Below are positions 35,352 through 58,000 of a DNA stretch of 64,000 nt, one piece after another. The position numbers and the translations under genes were made by a program. The notes under the pieces are model-generated. The model had not been told where the DNA came from and did not search any database. It saw only the letters and a list, made by a program, of their open reading frames with translations. Origin of the DNA: Pelomyxa schiedti (lineage: Eukaryota; Evosea; Pelobiontida; Pelomyxidae); contig JAHLWZ010000079.1 of the NCBI GenBank assembly GCA_020536535.1, positions 1-64,000 on the forward strand. Direction: 5' to 3'. How positions within the stretch are numbered: position 1 is the stretch's first letter; the number at the start of each line of letters is the position of its first letter.

Positions 35352-37251
35352 ATGCAGCTCAAAATAACACCACTTCAGCTGTACCACATCGTGTTGGTGT
35401 GTGGCATGTTGCTCACTGGTTGCATCAACACACTCAGCAAGAAATTTCAGAACGATACCGAGTGCGTTGGTCGCTCTAACTAGCGAGCGATACTGGCGTC
35501 TTCATCCCCATCTCTTATTATATTATTGTGATTTTCGTGCTCATAAAAAATTTTTCTAGGTCTCCAGGGTATAATGGGGATGTACATTATTTTGCCCACC
35601 CTTGGTTTCAGACGTTGGTTATGTTTACTGGTTGGTTTAGTCATAACCTCTTGTAACACCCTTACTCTTTGAAGGCGAGTTCCTTTGCCTTATTGGGATA
35701 GTCATTCAAAGGCACCAGCAACGAGTGAAACAACTCACAGGTTGGTAACAGCAATCACTTGCCACTTTCTTGCTTACTTGACAAGAAACGCCTCTGGTTC
35801 ATTTCAAGCACAAAGACCGGATTTTTCAATTGATATTGATTATCCCAACTTTACTTGATCTTCTCGGGTACAAAAATAATAATAATAATTCCACGTTTTC
35901 TACAGTAACACACATAAAGGACATCACTTGGAGGTTGGAGAGAAGGTTTCCCATACTTCCTAATTTTAATATGTAGGAATTGGTCTGGTTTATGTTAGTG
36001 CTTCTGTGTGGCAGATGTTGCGAGGCTCCATTATCATTTTTACTGGCATCCTCTCTGTGGGTTTTCCTTTTTTCTTCCCTCCAACCCAATTTAAGTCTTT
36101 AATGTCTCCTTACCTTTCTTTCTCGTACAGAAATTTTTCTTGAAGCGCAAGCTTCTCCCTTATCGATGGTTTGCCATGTGTGTCACAATTGTTGGTCTAG
36201 TTTTGGTGGGAGTATCTGGACTACTGAGTGAGAATTTGTCAAATAAAGCATCCACATCTGGTTCCACATCTTCATCAGAGGATTCCTCCGACAGTTATAT
36301 GATGATTTTCGGTACTTTTTCATTTCATATTCTTTTCTAAATATGCTCAAGGAATGATCTGTATTCTTCTGGGGCAGCTGGTGGGAGCAATACAAATGTT
36401 TCCTAACACATTATCCAGATGTGGTTCTCACTAAACAATACAGGGTGATTGAAGAAAAGTTTCTTAAATCAAGAGGACTTCAGCCCTTCCACGTTGTAGG
36501 AATGGAGGGATTTTTTGGCGTACTTCTCATGGCCTTTACTGTTTTACCATTCTTTTATGTTGTTCCTGGCAAACAGGTTTGTATTACCAGATGAAACCAG
36601 AAATTGATTACTTTTTAGGATTGTTCCCTCCGGTACCAAGATAAAGAAAACTCCATTGACGCAATCTTACAAATTCTGCACAACTGGCAACTTGTTCTCT
36701 ACGTTTTACTATATTTGTGTTCTATTGCTTTTTATAACTTCTTTGGATTGTCTGGTGTGATAGCCACCTCTTTTTTCCCCTTATTAATGTTGGCAGTGAC
36801 AAAATCTTTGACATGCGTTCACCGCACCCTAATTGATGCTTGCCGGACCATTATTGTTTGGACGGTAGTTTCCCCCACCATCTTTACGCTACTAACATCT
36901 CTCAGGTCGATCTGTTTATATGGTATGTCATAGACGCTCCCCAATATGGTGAAGAGTGGACCATCTACAGCTGGGTGCAAGGTTCCTCTCACCTCTCCGA
37001 ATCCCTCATTTCCCTCCCCTTCCAACACCTCCCCAGTTGCCGGATTTCTCCTGCTGATCGGTGGTACAATTCTCTATAATGGGATCATACACATACCAGG
37101 ATTTGAGTACGAGGCACCGGCGGCACCACCCACAGCACCTCCCGCCACGTCCCCAACTGTCGAGGCTGGTGGCGAGAAGACTCCCCTCCTCAGCATCAAT
37201 TCCGCACAGGACCCACCAAAGTGCACTTCTGGCACGGTACACACCGACTGA
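35352..37251 (+). CDS. SLC35F6-like drug/metabolite transporter superfamily protein
   Basis: The ATG is at 35352. The N-terminus LVCGMLLTGCINTLSKKFQ matches the hallmark LxTGSINTLSxK of SLC35F6 (ANT2-binding protein family). Across an intron come FAHPWFQTLVMFTGEFLCL and IPTLLDLLGT, then RGSIIIFTGILSV, FLKRKLLPYRWFAMCVTIVG and GLVLVGVSG. The second half reads EEKFLKSRGLQPFHVVGMEG, FGVLLMAFTVLPFFYV and AGFLLLIGGTILYNGIIHIP. About ten membrane segments are spread over many exons. The cytosolic tail is Pro/Ala-rich. Animal members sit on lysosomal or mitochondrial membranes; the substrate is unknown. The upstream neighbour (CH-PH) is divergent with 247 bases between ATGs. The family call is strong. 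Confidence 0.87.
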
Positions 37252-37846
37252 GACCTTAAAAGGTCCATTTATGTGAAAAGTGCTCAGAGAATCGTGGACA
37301 TCACGCGCTATCTAACGATTAACTTGAAGATAAACGCACCTCCTGGGAGATTGGTTTCAGGAGGCGCCATTTTGATTGGTTTCTATTTACGTCAATTGCC
37401 TAAAACCAACTGCAACATCAAGACCAAAAAAAGGGCTACCAGAAATAAATAATCGAACCAACCGAAAATAAAATTTTTCCTCCCTTTTGCCCATTGCGGC
37501 ACAAAAACAACAAGCACAAATCAACAAACCAAAAAACAAACCAAAAAAGAAAGCCACCTGCCATAGTCGACATCCTAAATTGTATGCCTTCCCATTTCGT
37601 CCTGTTGCCTCTTTACCATTCCGTACCCCCTCACAACCCGCAAAAGAAATAAAACATCACAGCGATGTCCCCCCGCGTCGTCAAAACACGCAACGCCTTA
37701 CATACACATGACCTTTCTTGTTGTCGCTCGTCGCCTGTTGCTTCGTGTTGTGTCTGTTTATTTTATTGTTGTTGTTTACTGTGCCCACTTCCTTTTTTTT
37801 TTTCTCTTTTCCCCCTATGTAATGGTGTAACGTCAGAGGGTACATA
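37252..37846. other. Upstream region of the MADS-box gene
   Basis: About 600 bases without a gene. The first half is A/C-rich, and the last 150 bases before the ATG are pyrimidine-rich with a 10-T run. Coding capacity is absent beyond short shadow frames. Confidence 0.6.
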
Positions 37847-39905
37847 ATGACGGAAACTACCCCTATTCAAGAGGCTGGACAGAAAAGGCCACGCGGATCA
37901 ACGGTATCATACCATTCATCGGGTTTTGTCTTCTTACCTTGTTTCCTTTTCCTTTGCCTTTACTTTTGTACTTTTCAGCAAGGTAGCGAGGAGGACCCTG
38001 ACTCTGACACCAATGACGAGGTTGCTGAGGATGACGACGACGATGATTATGAGGAATCCAACACTACAGGGGTGCGAAATCAACATCCTCCTCAGCACCG
38101 GAATCCTGTGAAAACCCGCTCTGGTCCGCCGTCTCCAACGAGGATTGGGGCCGCACCACCACCACCGCCCAACCAGCAGCCTCAGGTACCTGAGGGTGGT
38201 GCTACTGAACCGGTGTCACAGAGGAGGAGGTTGTCTGAATTGGCTCAACCCCAAATTCCTATTTCTACACATGGCCCAACTGAGGAGCAACAAATGCAAT
38301 TGGCGCAGTTGCAACAACAGCTACAACAGCAAGTGAGCATGCAACTTCTGCCTTCTGGGGTGCAAATACCACAACTACTGCGACAGCTTATAGGAGATGA
38401 CCCTACTCGTGGTGACGTGAAATATGGACCTGAAGAAGTAAGCCCACTTCATTTTCAATCTCTTCATAACAGCTGTTTTTTTCGAACTAAAGCTTAGGCA
38501 ACTTGAAGCGTACACCAAATCAATGGTATCTGCTCCTCAGATGCAGCAACCTCTTGCAACAGCACCCCCCAGTACTATTTCACCTATGTCAAAAACTCAA
38601 TCTGCATCCCAACTGACCCCGGTGGTAGCACAGCCACCAGTCCCTCAGCAGGTGCAAACTCAGCCATGTTCTACATCGCAGCGCCCGCCATCGCCTGCTG
38701 TAACCCCAAGTTCCCAGCCCATAGGAATTGCGATACACGACGAAACACATCTGTATAACTTCCACTTGAAATTTCCTCTAATTGTTGTAGGATGCAGGAA
38801 AATCCCCCGCCGTCACCTCAAAGACCTCAAAAGAAATTGGGTCGAAGAAAAATTAACATTGAATTCATTGAAGACAAAAGTAGGAGGCACATAACATTTT
38901 CCAAGAGGAAAGCCGGCATTATGAAGAAGGTAGTAACATTAAAAGTACTTTTGGTATTAACAGTGCACCAGGCCTACGAACTGAGCACATTGACAGGCAC
39001 TCAAGTGTTGCTATTGGTTGCTTCAGAAACAGGTCATGTGTACACGTTTGCCACACCTAAACTTCAACCGTTGATTACCAAACCTGAGGGGAAACAAATG
39101 ATCCAGGTTAGTTAAGCAGTCCGTACTTTGATTATTGCTTATCTGAAGTAGGGTTGCCTTAATTCCGCAGTAGATGCTCCAGGATCACCAGGGGGCAGGG
39201 AGTCACCCCCAACAACACCCACACCGCCTCCGGCGTCCAAGTGTACCTCGGTGCCACGAACATCATCTGCAGCGTCAGGTACACCATCTCCTGAAAGTGT
39301 ACCCAAACAGGAACACCATCACCGACAGGCACCGATGCCCCAAACACAACCGCAACCCTCACCTCAGCAACAACAACTCCAACAATTACAACAACTACAA
39401 CAGCAGCAACTCGCACAACAATTAGAAGCACAGGTAGCGCAAACAGGTCTCTCATTGGACAAGCTACTACCCCTTGCAATGGCCGACATGAACTACAACC
39501 AGCGATATGTGAATACCTTGCTTGAGAATGTATCTTCACACATTTTACTCCCTCCCCTAACCTGAACTGCAGCAATATCTGTGGTCATCCGGAAACCAGC
39601 TGAGTCAGAATTTGATGATGCTTCTTAACAGCAACCCTGGCAACACACAACCGCAGGCCACACAACCGGCATCAACAGCTCACACCCAACAACTCCTATC
39701 CGGACTCATGCAGAACCCACCGTTAGCCGGATCCAACATCAGTGCTTCCCTAGAAGGTAATACTTTCTCCCAAATACTTTAACCTGTTCCTAACACACCA
39801 ACAGGTCTTGCAGAGAGGTGGCCAGGCCTAGCCAACTATACAAGGAATGGGGGAGCCGGTATTGGGGGTGTGAACACACAGCCGCCTGCTTCTCCTAACC
39901 TGTGA
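37847..39905 (+). CDS. MADS-box transcription factor, SRF/MCM1 type
   Basis: The ATG is at 37847 (MTETTPIQEAGQKRPRGST, then an intron). A very acidic block (EEDPDSDTNDEVAEDDDDDD) precedes Pro/Gln-rich sequence. The MADS domain lies mid-protein, at about residue 250: GRRKINIEFIEDKSRRHITF, SKRKAGIMKK, then across an intron AYELSTLTGTQVLLLVASET and GHVYTFATPKLQPLI. The I-x-F-I-x-D and TFATPK parts place it with SRF/MCM1 rather than MEF2. The C-terminus is Gln-rich (39360-39430), an activation-type region. The stop is TGA at 39903-39905. It binds CArG-box DNA as a dimer. The N-terminal extension before the MADS box is long for an SRF. No plant-type K domain is present. Confidence 0.9.
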
Positions 39906-40035
39906 TAGTCCCCCTACCACTCACACCTTGTTTGATTCTTCCACCTTTCACCAAGTTTGTGTAGCAATAAAATTTTTTGGGATTTTTCTTTCTTTTCTCT
40001 TGTTCCTTTTCTTACACAACTGGGATAGTGGGTAT

Positions 40036-48531
<8,496 letters not shown>

Positions 48532-48713
48532 TTTGTCGTATCACCGCACCGCACGCGTAGCTTGTTGTCGGTGGGTTTTTTTTTCTTTTTGTTTTTATTG
48601 TTTTCTTGCCGGGGCTCTTGGTTCTGCAGTTGCGAGAAAAGAAAACTTCCTTTAGATTAGAAAATTCTAACCAAACACGAAAAACTACACGTGCATGTGT
48701 AGTGTGAATGCTA

Positions 48714-49947
<1,234 letters not shown>

Positions 49948-50167
49948 CACCTCGCCCTGGTTTTTTTTTTTTTGTTTTTTGTTCAGCAGATCCTTCTTTT
50001 TTGTCGCCACTCCTTGTCATCAATCTTGTTTTTTTTTCCCTTTGTGAATCATTTGATCAGTGAGGCGTCGCTGCACTCCAATACACACAAATAAGGTAGA
50101 CATGGAGAAGAAAAGAGTCGCTTTGTTTTGCTTTTTTAACAATGTAGCAGCAAAATAGAATTACAGG

Positions 50168-50374
50168 ATGCAGGGAGAGGAAGTATCGACAGCGAGGACC
50201 ACCGTTTTTTACATAATCGCGGTGCTGATTTCCCTCCACGTTCTCGCTTTTGTGTGTATTCCTAGTCGCTGCCTTCAAAACGTTTTTTTCCTCAACGACA
50301 ATTCTCCGTCCCAGCTTGTTTGGGTGTACCTGGCAGTTTCCGGACCGTCTGCTGATCCAAAGAAAAAACGCTAG
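50168..50374 (+). CDS. Tiny single-span membrane protein with C-terminal dilysine
   Basis: An ATG at 50168 opens TARTTVFYIIAVLISLHVLA. Continuous reading gives 68 residues. Removing a GT-AG segment (50252-50314, 63 nt, in frame and without stops) gives about 47 residues with one helix running into VWVYLAVSGPSADPKKKR. KKKR at the very end satisfies the KKxx ER-retrieval rule. It faintly resembles the second helix and tail of V-ATPase assembly factor VMA21, but the first helix of that family is absent. It sits divergent from the Rab6 gene (220 bases between ATGs). It could be non-coding chance sequence. Confidence 0.4.
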   Translation: MQGEEVSTARTTVFYIIAVLISLHVLAFVCIPSRCLQNVFFLNDNSPSQLVWVYLAVSGPSADPKKKR

Positions 50375-50647
50375 GTGATTTATGAGTGGCACGCAAGATT
50401 CACCTTAGCACCAAAAGGACGCACAACATCGTTGACTCTAGAGACACAAGGACAAGTTGGCCGGGGGTGAACTGTTGGCCCAAAATGTAATGTGGACAAA
50501 ACAAGAATTGGCCGTTTCTACGAAGTGTGAATTCCACATTTTTTTGTCAGCTGGGGTGTGAAGCAACGTCAGGCGTTCTTGATCAATCGCGAAAGCGGTC
50601 CGAAGGGAAAAAAAACAACGTGAGTCAGATAGATACCCAACCACAAT

Positions 50648-53600
50648 ATGAGCAAGACCACCAACAGCAGCAGTAACAGCTGCAGCAGTGCCCCCGTCAT
50701 GGGCCCCGTCTCCCGCTGGTCCCTCCTACGCACAAACCTGGGCCCACTAGGCAAGCACATCGGCACAGGCAACAGCAGCAGCAACACCAACAACGCAGCG
50801 TCGGTCGGGCCCACGACCCCAACGACGACAGCAACAACGACGCCGGGATCTACGAGCACGTGCAGCAGCAAGGAGTGCTCCATGGCCTCGTGCTTCCCCA
50901 CTTACCCCCTGCCGACGTCGTCGTGCCGCTCCTGCGGCTCCTCGTCCTCGTCGCCCCCGCCGTCGTCGCCGCCCCCTACCTCGGTCGTGTTCCCCACGCC
51001 CGAGGCCCGCGACCACGCCACCAAGCAGCAGGCCGCCGACGACCAAGGGGACCCCGGCGGGGCCACACGCAGCAGGGCGCGGTCGCGCTCGACCCCGGAC
51101 GCGTACGAGGGCGCGGTGCCGCCGAACATGGCCCTGAAGCAGCAGCAGCAGCAGGAGCAGGAGCAGCAGGGGCCGCCGCAGTTGCAGCAGCTGCGGACTT
51201 CGGGGATATCGAACACCCCGCCGGCGTCGCCGTCGCCGTCGCACCCCTCGTCGGCTTCGCCTTCTCCTTCTAGGTCGCCTGTGACTTCGTCCTGGCTGTC
51301 GTCTTCGCCGAATACAACCGGAGTGCATTCTCCGGCTTCTCCTACGTTTCAGCGGACTAGGCTGGGGTGCTTACTGGGAAATAATTCTTCTCCTCCTGGT
51401 GGTCCGTCTCCTTCCTCGGCCTCATCAACACAGTTAGCTGTGGAGCAATCTTCGAGGATCACGCCGGAAAACGCAGTCTTGGAGCCCATACTAAAACAAG
51501 ACCTGTTGGGGCCCTCATCGGAAAGTGCACAGACCACTCAGCAGGCTCAATGTGAAGCCCAACAATCCAATGGAATTACACAACAACAACTAGCAATGTT
51601 GCACATACTGCAACTGCAACAATTACAGCAACTGCAACAAATACAACAACAGCTACAAGACCAAGAGCAACTGATGATTATACAGCAACTTCTACAATAC
51701 TACCAACAAGTTCAGACTCTTCAATTAAAACTACACCAGCAACGTTTTGCCTCGGCGCTACCTGATTGCGATCCTTCCTTATCTTTCTCAGGAGAAATGC
51801 CCTCCCTCCCTACAGCATCCATGTCTATGTCTCTTCCTGAATCAAGTGGCCTTTCCTCGCTGTTCATAAATTCAACCCAGAAAGAGAACTTGAGTTCAAG
51901 TTTCAATGCAACCTCAACAACACCCACATCTCCTGTTCAACGGGATTATCGTTTCAGTACTGGTGTAGGAGTCGGAATCGCAGGTCTTGTTGGCACCATT
52001 GGAACTTCATCTGCCACTGAGGTTATTGTCTCCCGCCGTGCTTGTGCATTGAACAAGAGTGGGTATGTTGGAGGGGAGTGCTGCTTGCACGAAACAGTTG
52101 ATCTAGCAGCTGAGAGAATGCTGCACGAAATCCGACACATCGAATCTGATGTTTCTTATTATGCAACTCTGAAAGGTAAGCTGTAGAGCCTCTCGCACTG
52201 CATTACTCACCTCTTTCTCTCCGTTTATAGAACAGTTACGAGTTAAACTTAGAGAGGCAGAGCACGAAGAAATCAAGGTGAGATAGTCTTTGCCTTCCTC
52301 GATTTCTCCCTTACTTCACTAGAGAGTTGCCCTACTACTTTGCAAGAAAGCGGATCTTAGACGGACGTTAGAGCTCCCAAGATTGATATTTAATACACCC
52401 ATACATCAGTCATTGATTACAACTATAAGCGATCCCTACTTCCCCCTCACAGATGCCCTACCTCAGGTTAGTTCGTACTGCAGAAGTGCCACTTACGTAC
52501 TTATTGTCTCCTAGAGATTCGTTTCTCAACATAGCTTCACCCCTGAATGCTGTGTAATATTAAATAATGCTCAAGAACCAGACAAGATCCGTAAGCACGG
52601 AGAGGTGTTAAGTGCACTGACAGTCAGCACGTACCCCATGGATTTAAAAGCAAACCTTCAAGTTGGCAGTCCTATATGTGACTGTTACACTGCATGCCTG
52701 TGCCCCGCTGGGTCAGCTTTTATTTCCATTGCTGATGGGTGTAAGTGACTTTTTGTTTGAATACTTTTATGACGAAAAAAACAGGCAATTGGGGAGCCAA
52801 ACCCCGCGAAGCAGCCTGTCGCGCATCAAGTGCTTTTGTGAATTACCTTTTGGAAAATTACATCTTCAGGAACGATAGCGACTTGTACATATTTTAACGC
52901 TGTTGAACTAAAATGATCTAATTCCTGTTAGGCATAAGACATCCGTCCGGGAGTATGGTGCACTAATGCTCCAGGCTCTAGCACATGCGCACAATAGTAT
53001 TGTCATTGATAAAAAGGAAAAGTCAGAAGTTGGCACAACTACCCTTCTTGGCATAGCTCTTGTTCCCTTAAAGGTATTTGTCTTATTTTGGATATGTGTT
53101 CTCGTTTTCTAAACTAATATCCGATTCAGTTGGACTTTACAGAAGAACCCCCATGTAATCTTCCTACACCTTATGTGTTTACTCATAATGCCTAGCACTC
53201 GATCCAAAATGGGCATGCATTGCTCTTAGTATTGGTGACTGCAAAGTGTGTCATTCATATACCTTGACTTCCTGTAACACTGTCACAAGGCCTTCCGGTG
53301 GTCAACTAAGGACAAGCAAATATACGAAATCAGCACAGGGAATCGTGAGACTTTGGATGCTACAGATCCAGGAGGAAGGCTAGGTCCCTACCTTGAATCT
53401 GGATCCCCCGATTTGCGGAATTTAAGTTTTTTCTACACCACTTTTGACAAAGGGGATCTGCTTATATGCATGAGGTAAGTTCTGTTTGGCTTGGAGTTTC
53501 TTTGACAAACCGAAGTGATGGCGTGCATGATAACATTGATCCGGCCTCTCTTGGAATAGAACCATCGGCACTATGTACAACACTTGGTCCAACTACCTGG

Positions 53601-53969
53601 GATACGTTGGCTTCCACTAATCCCCAGATGTTTACACAACTGCGGGAACAATTCATGTATACCCTACCACTCAATTGAGCAAATAATCATTTTTTACAGG
53701 ACAAGAAAACTATGCGAACTAGTATGTGGAGGAGGAGGACACCCAGGCCCAACTGAGGGTATTGTGCAAAGAATCATTCAACACTGCATCAATTTGACAG
53801 CCGGGAGCAGGTTACCACATAGTTCGCCCTAGTGTACACCCACTTACATTCACACAGGCAGTGGATGGAAGAGCACCCCAACCGCAGACTCCCTAAAGAT
53901 TACACCCAATTCCCTGGAAAGTTGGACCACACAACTTGTGTTGCACTGTATATACAACCTGATTGGTAG
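50648..53969 (+). CDS. PP2C-like protein phosphatase with long Gln/Ser-rich N-terminus
   Basis: The ATG is at 50648. The first exon gives about 500 residues of Ser/Pro/Thr and Gln runs (QLQQLQQLQQIQQQLQDQEQ). The C-terminal third is a PP2C (PPM) fold: FSTGVGVGIAGLVGTIG, CPAGSAFISIADGC, ALMLQALAHAHNSIVIDKKE, EVGTTTLLGIALVPLK, then GDLLICMSDGVHDNIDPASL and VALYIQPDW (stop 53967-53969). The SDGVHD motif corresponds to the metal-binding DGxxD of PPM enzymes, and GTTTLLG to the central strand. Some acidic residues of the first metal site look altered (IADGC where DGHGG is usual), so activity is uncertain. About seven introns lie in the C-terminal half. Confidence 0.72.
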
Positions 53970-54110
53970 GTAGGCCACTTCCAAATTCCCAATCACTCAC
54001 ATGCACACAGGTAGAAGGTTTTTGGCACTGTAAAAAACAAATTAACTTGTAAACTATACAACAGAACTAGATTTTTCCCTGAGTTTGACTTTTTAAAAAA
54101 AAAAACGAGA

Positions 54111-54709
54111 ATGATGAAGGGTGTTGTGGCGATGGTGGTCGCAGCGGCATTATGGGGCTGCACGAATCCCTTCTTGAAGAAAGGTTGCACCGGAGTTACT
54201 GCCGCAAACGACCCACAATGGTGTGTCGTTGTGGTGCAGTGAAATAACAACGCCGAGCCGGTGATTTAACAATGTAAGTGAACAGCCCTGATGGGGTCGT
54301 TGCTCAAATTTCGAGGAAATGCGGGTACTTGGCTGCTCGAAAACAGGTATTCCTTTGTCTTTCCTTTATGCTTGGAGAATTGACACCATTTTGGAAGTTT
54401 TTTATCCCTTTCCTCATAAACCAGTGTGGAGGCATTGCATTCTTTTTTGCCTTGAGGTTTTCAGGCAACTATTGCTATTAATTTTTCTCATTCTCTCACC
54501 ATCCATTTATTGGCTGCAGCCGTATCAACAGCCGTTCCTGTTGTTAACTCTCTTACATTTATCTTTACTGCCTTTGTAAGTTGGTTATTGAACGAACAAC
54601 TCACCAAAGGTACGAATGTAGTCCATGAATTTCTCCTATTGACCTCTTGCCAGAAACTCTTTTTGCTTGTATCCTAATCATAGCTGGTGTTTCCCTGTGC
54701 GTAATCTGA
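54111..54709 (+). CDS. TMEM234: TMEM234-like membrane protein
   Basis: The ATG is at 54111 (MMKGVVAMVVAAALWGCTNP, then FLKKGC). Next come FWKFFIPFLINQCGG, a helix near FFFALRFS, AVPVVNSLTFIFTAF and CILIIAGVSLCVI at the stop (54707-54709). These match the order and motifs of TMEM234: AALWGGTxPLLK, the PFLxNQCGS helix, AVPxxNSLxxxFT and xGxSLC. It has four membrane helices in about 130 residues and belongs to the drug/metabolite transporter superfamily. Introns of about 45-80 nt separate the helices. The function is unknown. Confidence 0.87.
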
Positions 54710-55032
54710 CACCGACAATAAAAGATGAATAGCCATCTACCACCGAAATCAGAACCACATACCCAGATTAGGTGTAACACAAGAACACCAGAGATCCCAT
54801 CCATTCCCAGAAATCACCCAACGTCTCGTAATACTAATTGTCTCCTTTAATTTCTCGCTTCGTCGCCAGTCACTCTCCACAGGGCACGACTGCGGATAGC
54901 TTCTGCATCTCTTAGGCTCCGTAAATAGACCGCGAGTCAAAGTGCACCAAACAAATAAAAAGTCCTTCTGCAATTTGGTTAACAAAAGAAAGAAAAAAAG
55001 CCCAAAAAAAAAAACAAAAGTCGTTTACGTCG
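54710..55032. other. Intergenic spacer
   Basis: 323 bases between two same-strand genes. The end near SEY1 is A-rich. Nothing else is visible. Confidence 0.6.
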
Positions 55033-58000
55033 ATGTCGTCATCGGCAGTTGTGTCGTCAACGCAGCCGGGTACCGAGCAAGGTGTGTAGTGGTCGTTTGT
55101 GTACTTGTTGTCGTGTGTTACCGACTACTTTTTTTAGAGTCCGATGACAGCCAGTCCATGTTCCAGGTGATCGACGGCGAAGCTAAATTCGCGTGTGTTA
55201 ATGCCTCTCCTGTTTTTTTTGTGCTTTTTTGTGGTGCTGATGCGACCCGTTAGGAGCGAGGATGTACCCGACAGAGTTCCATTTAATACATGGCTGTCTT
55301 CCCATAAACAGTTTATGGGACGAGCTAATGACTACCACGTTGTTGCCATCTTGGGTGCTCAGAGTAGCGGCAAAAGTACATACGCCACTTAATTAATAGA
55401 GCATGTACTGAAATTGGATAGGTACCCTTCTGAACCTCCTTTTCAGTACCAACTTCAAGGTGATGAATGCTGCTATTGCTCGCACAAGGACAACCCACGG
55501 TGTTTGGGTAGGAATCCCTGAGATAATGCCACCAGGTGGAAATATAAACTTGTTTTTTTTGTGCCTGACATTATGCCAGGAAGGGAGGGAAGTCTCATGG
55601 TTCTTGACCTTGAAGGTACTGATGGTGGTGTGCGCGCGGATGACTACAGTTTTGAACGGAAAACTAGCTTGTTCTCTCTTGCCATCGCCAGTGTGCTCAT
55701 GGTCAATGTATGGTACCAAGACATTGGGAGGTATCAAGCGTCAAACTTTGGTCTCTTAAGGACTGTGTTTGAACTGGACCTTCAGTTATTCCAACGTGAA
55801 ACGTATGTTGCACCCCCGCATGACGTTTTCTTATATATTCCAGTGGAACAAAGACACTTGTCATTTTTGTCATTCGTGACCACGTTGAGACACCTTTTGA
55901 GTCTCTTGTAGCTGATATTCGCTCTGCATTGATGACCACCTGGGAAAAGATCTCGAAGGTTACCTCTTCTTTTTTTTTTTTTTTTTATACCCCATATAAT
56001 ATTTGGTAGCCCCCACAATTTACCAATTCACCTCCGGAGCAATTCTTTGATTTCGAGTTCATTGCTTTCCCTCACATGAAATATATGAAAGAAGAGTTCA
56101 GCAAAGCTATCGCCTCTTTCCGTGATAGGTTAATAACAAAAAGCTTCCACTTCGAGTTAACATATGACAGGTTTATTAATGCAGAGAACCCTGGCTTCCT
56201 TTTAAACCCAAAGTACCAGAAGCGCGACCTTCCTTCGGATGGACTTCCCCATTTTGCAAGTGAGATATGGGTACGCCTTCGCGGTTCTATGTCCCGTTAC
56301 TGATGTTGTTACAGAAAGTTATCCAATCGAACAGAGATCTGGATCTTCCTGGGCAGAGGGAGTTGCTCGCCATGTTTAGGTAAGTATCCTATGAGGTGAG
56401 GTGCTGAACTCTAATTCCGTAAAGGTGTGAAGAAATCATGGAGACTGCCTTTAAGACGTTCTTGGCCAATATAGAATCCTCTGGTTTACGAGCCAATGAA
56501 ATTATCCCAGATTTTGGGAAAAAAGCTTATGAGGTTTACACGCAATGCATAGGTACGAACATAGTCTTACGTCCCCCGTCTAATACAACCAGCTGAATAC
56601 AGGAAGCATGGTATAAGATATGTTGCTGATGTCAGTGAGAAGAAGCAACAGACACTAAGAGAACGAGCTCTTAATGTACAACACAATCCTCTACCACTAA
56701 ATCGCTCCTCTTTTTTTCTAATTCATCTTACAATGAAGGAACTCTGGCATCTCTTCAACAACCAAATAACCCTCGCCTCCAATGACTGTTTAATGAAACT
56801 TGATGCTGTCTTGAACCGCATCAACGCAAATACGGTTCCTATTGAAGAAGTTGGCCAGACTTTACTCAAGGCCTCTGAAGATTGTCTTTCCACGTGGAAG
56901 ACCATGGCAAAAGGTGTTCCACCCCTCCTTTGGTGGCTTGAAGTAGTAACTTGTTTCAGCTTGTATTATGGAGGAAACGGACTGGACTTTCGAGAGGGAG
57001 GGAACCCAATTAGAGCAAGATGTGGGCAAACGTGTAATCGAAGCCAAGCAAGCACAACTAATACGACTTATGGACATATGCAAGGTACACTGATTTGCCA
57101 ACATTTTCTTCTAAACTTGTATAGTCCAAGTTTGAGGCGGAGTTTGCCCCTGTTGTTGCAAAAGCGATGGAAGACTCCAGAGAGGATATGTGGAATATCA
57201 TCCGCAATGCCTACAGGTAAGAAGCCCTTCTGCCATACTGTTTCTCAGTTTATTAGGGATAAACTCCTGGAAGTAAATGGCTTCTTAGTGAACATCTTGA
57301 CTCAGGGTACCCCTTTCCTCCCTTTATTACGAACTTAGTATCACAGGATTTAAATGTCCTCAGTCTGAGCTTGAGCGTCAATCAAACAGTCTTCAGGCGT
57401 TCACCATAGAACTGTTCTTTGGCCGAGTAAAGCAAAAAGCTGAAGTTTGTCAGTTCAAGATGGAAAAGAGGTACAGTCCAGTCCCAAGACAATTTTCTCA
57501 ATTTTGTAGGTTCACAGATAAATTCTGGATGGATCCAAGCGGCCTCCCAAGAATATGGAAACCAAAGGATAACATGCGACAAACTTTCTTTGTTGCAAAG
57601 GACCATGTACTTAATGTTACTGCCAGCCAAAAACTAATGGCTCCACTTCAAGGGTGAACAAGTTCTAGACTTGTATGCCTACATGAGAATGCAAAAACCA
57701 GAGGACACATTCACATTCTTCGAGAAGCCGGAGGTTCCCCTCACACACAATACGCTTTTGGACGTGCCCACAAAGAGTTTGTAACCAACACTTATTAGTT
57801 TGTTGCTTACAAAAACCAGAACTTGTTGGTGGCACAGCACCCATCGATCCCAGCCGCGTTGTAATTCAAACCAATGACCGCAGGCATATTTGGGACAACT
57901 ATTGTGCCAAGACCCAGTCGGAATTCATGAAAGCGCAGCGTGACCAAGTACGCGAAATTTCTTATTTAACACGCCGAATAACGTGCACGAAGGAACAATC

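Noticed and set aside
50747-51328. Long Arg-rich minus-strand frame opposite the PP2C gene
   Set aside because: It is a GC-rich shadow of the Ser/Pro/Gln-coding exon.
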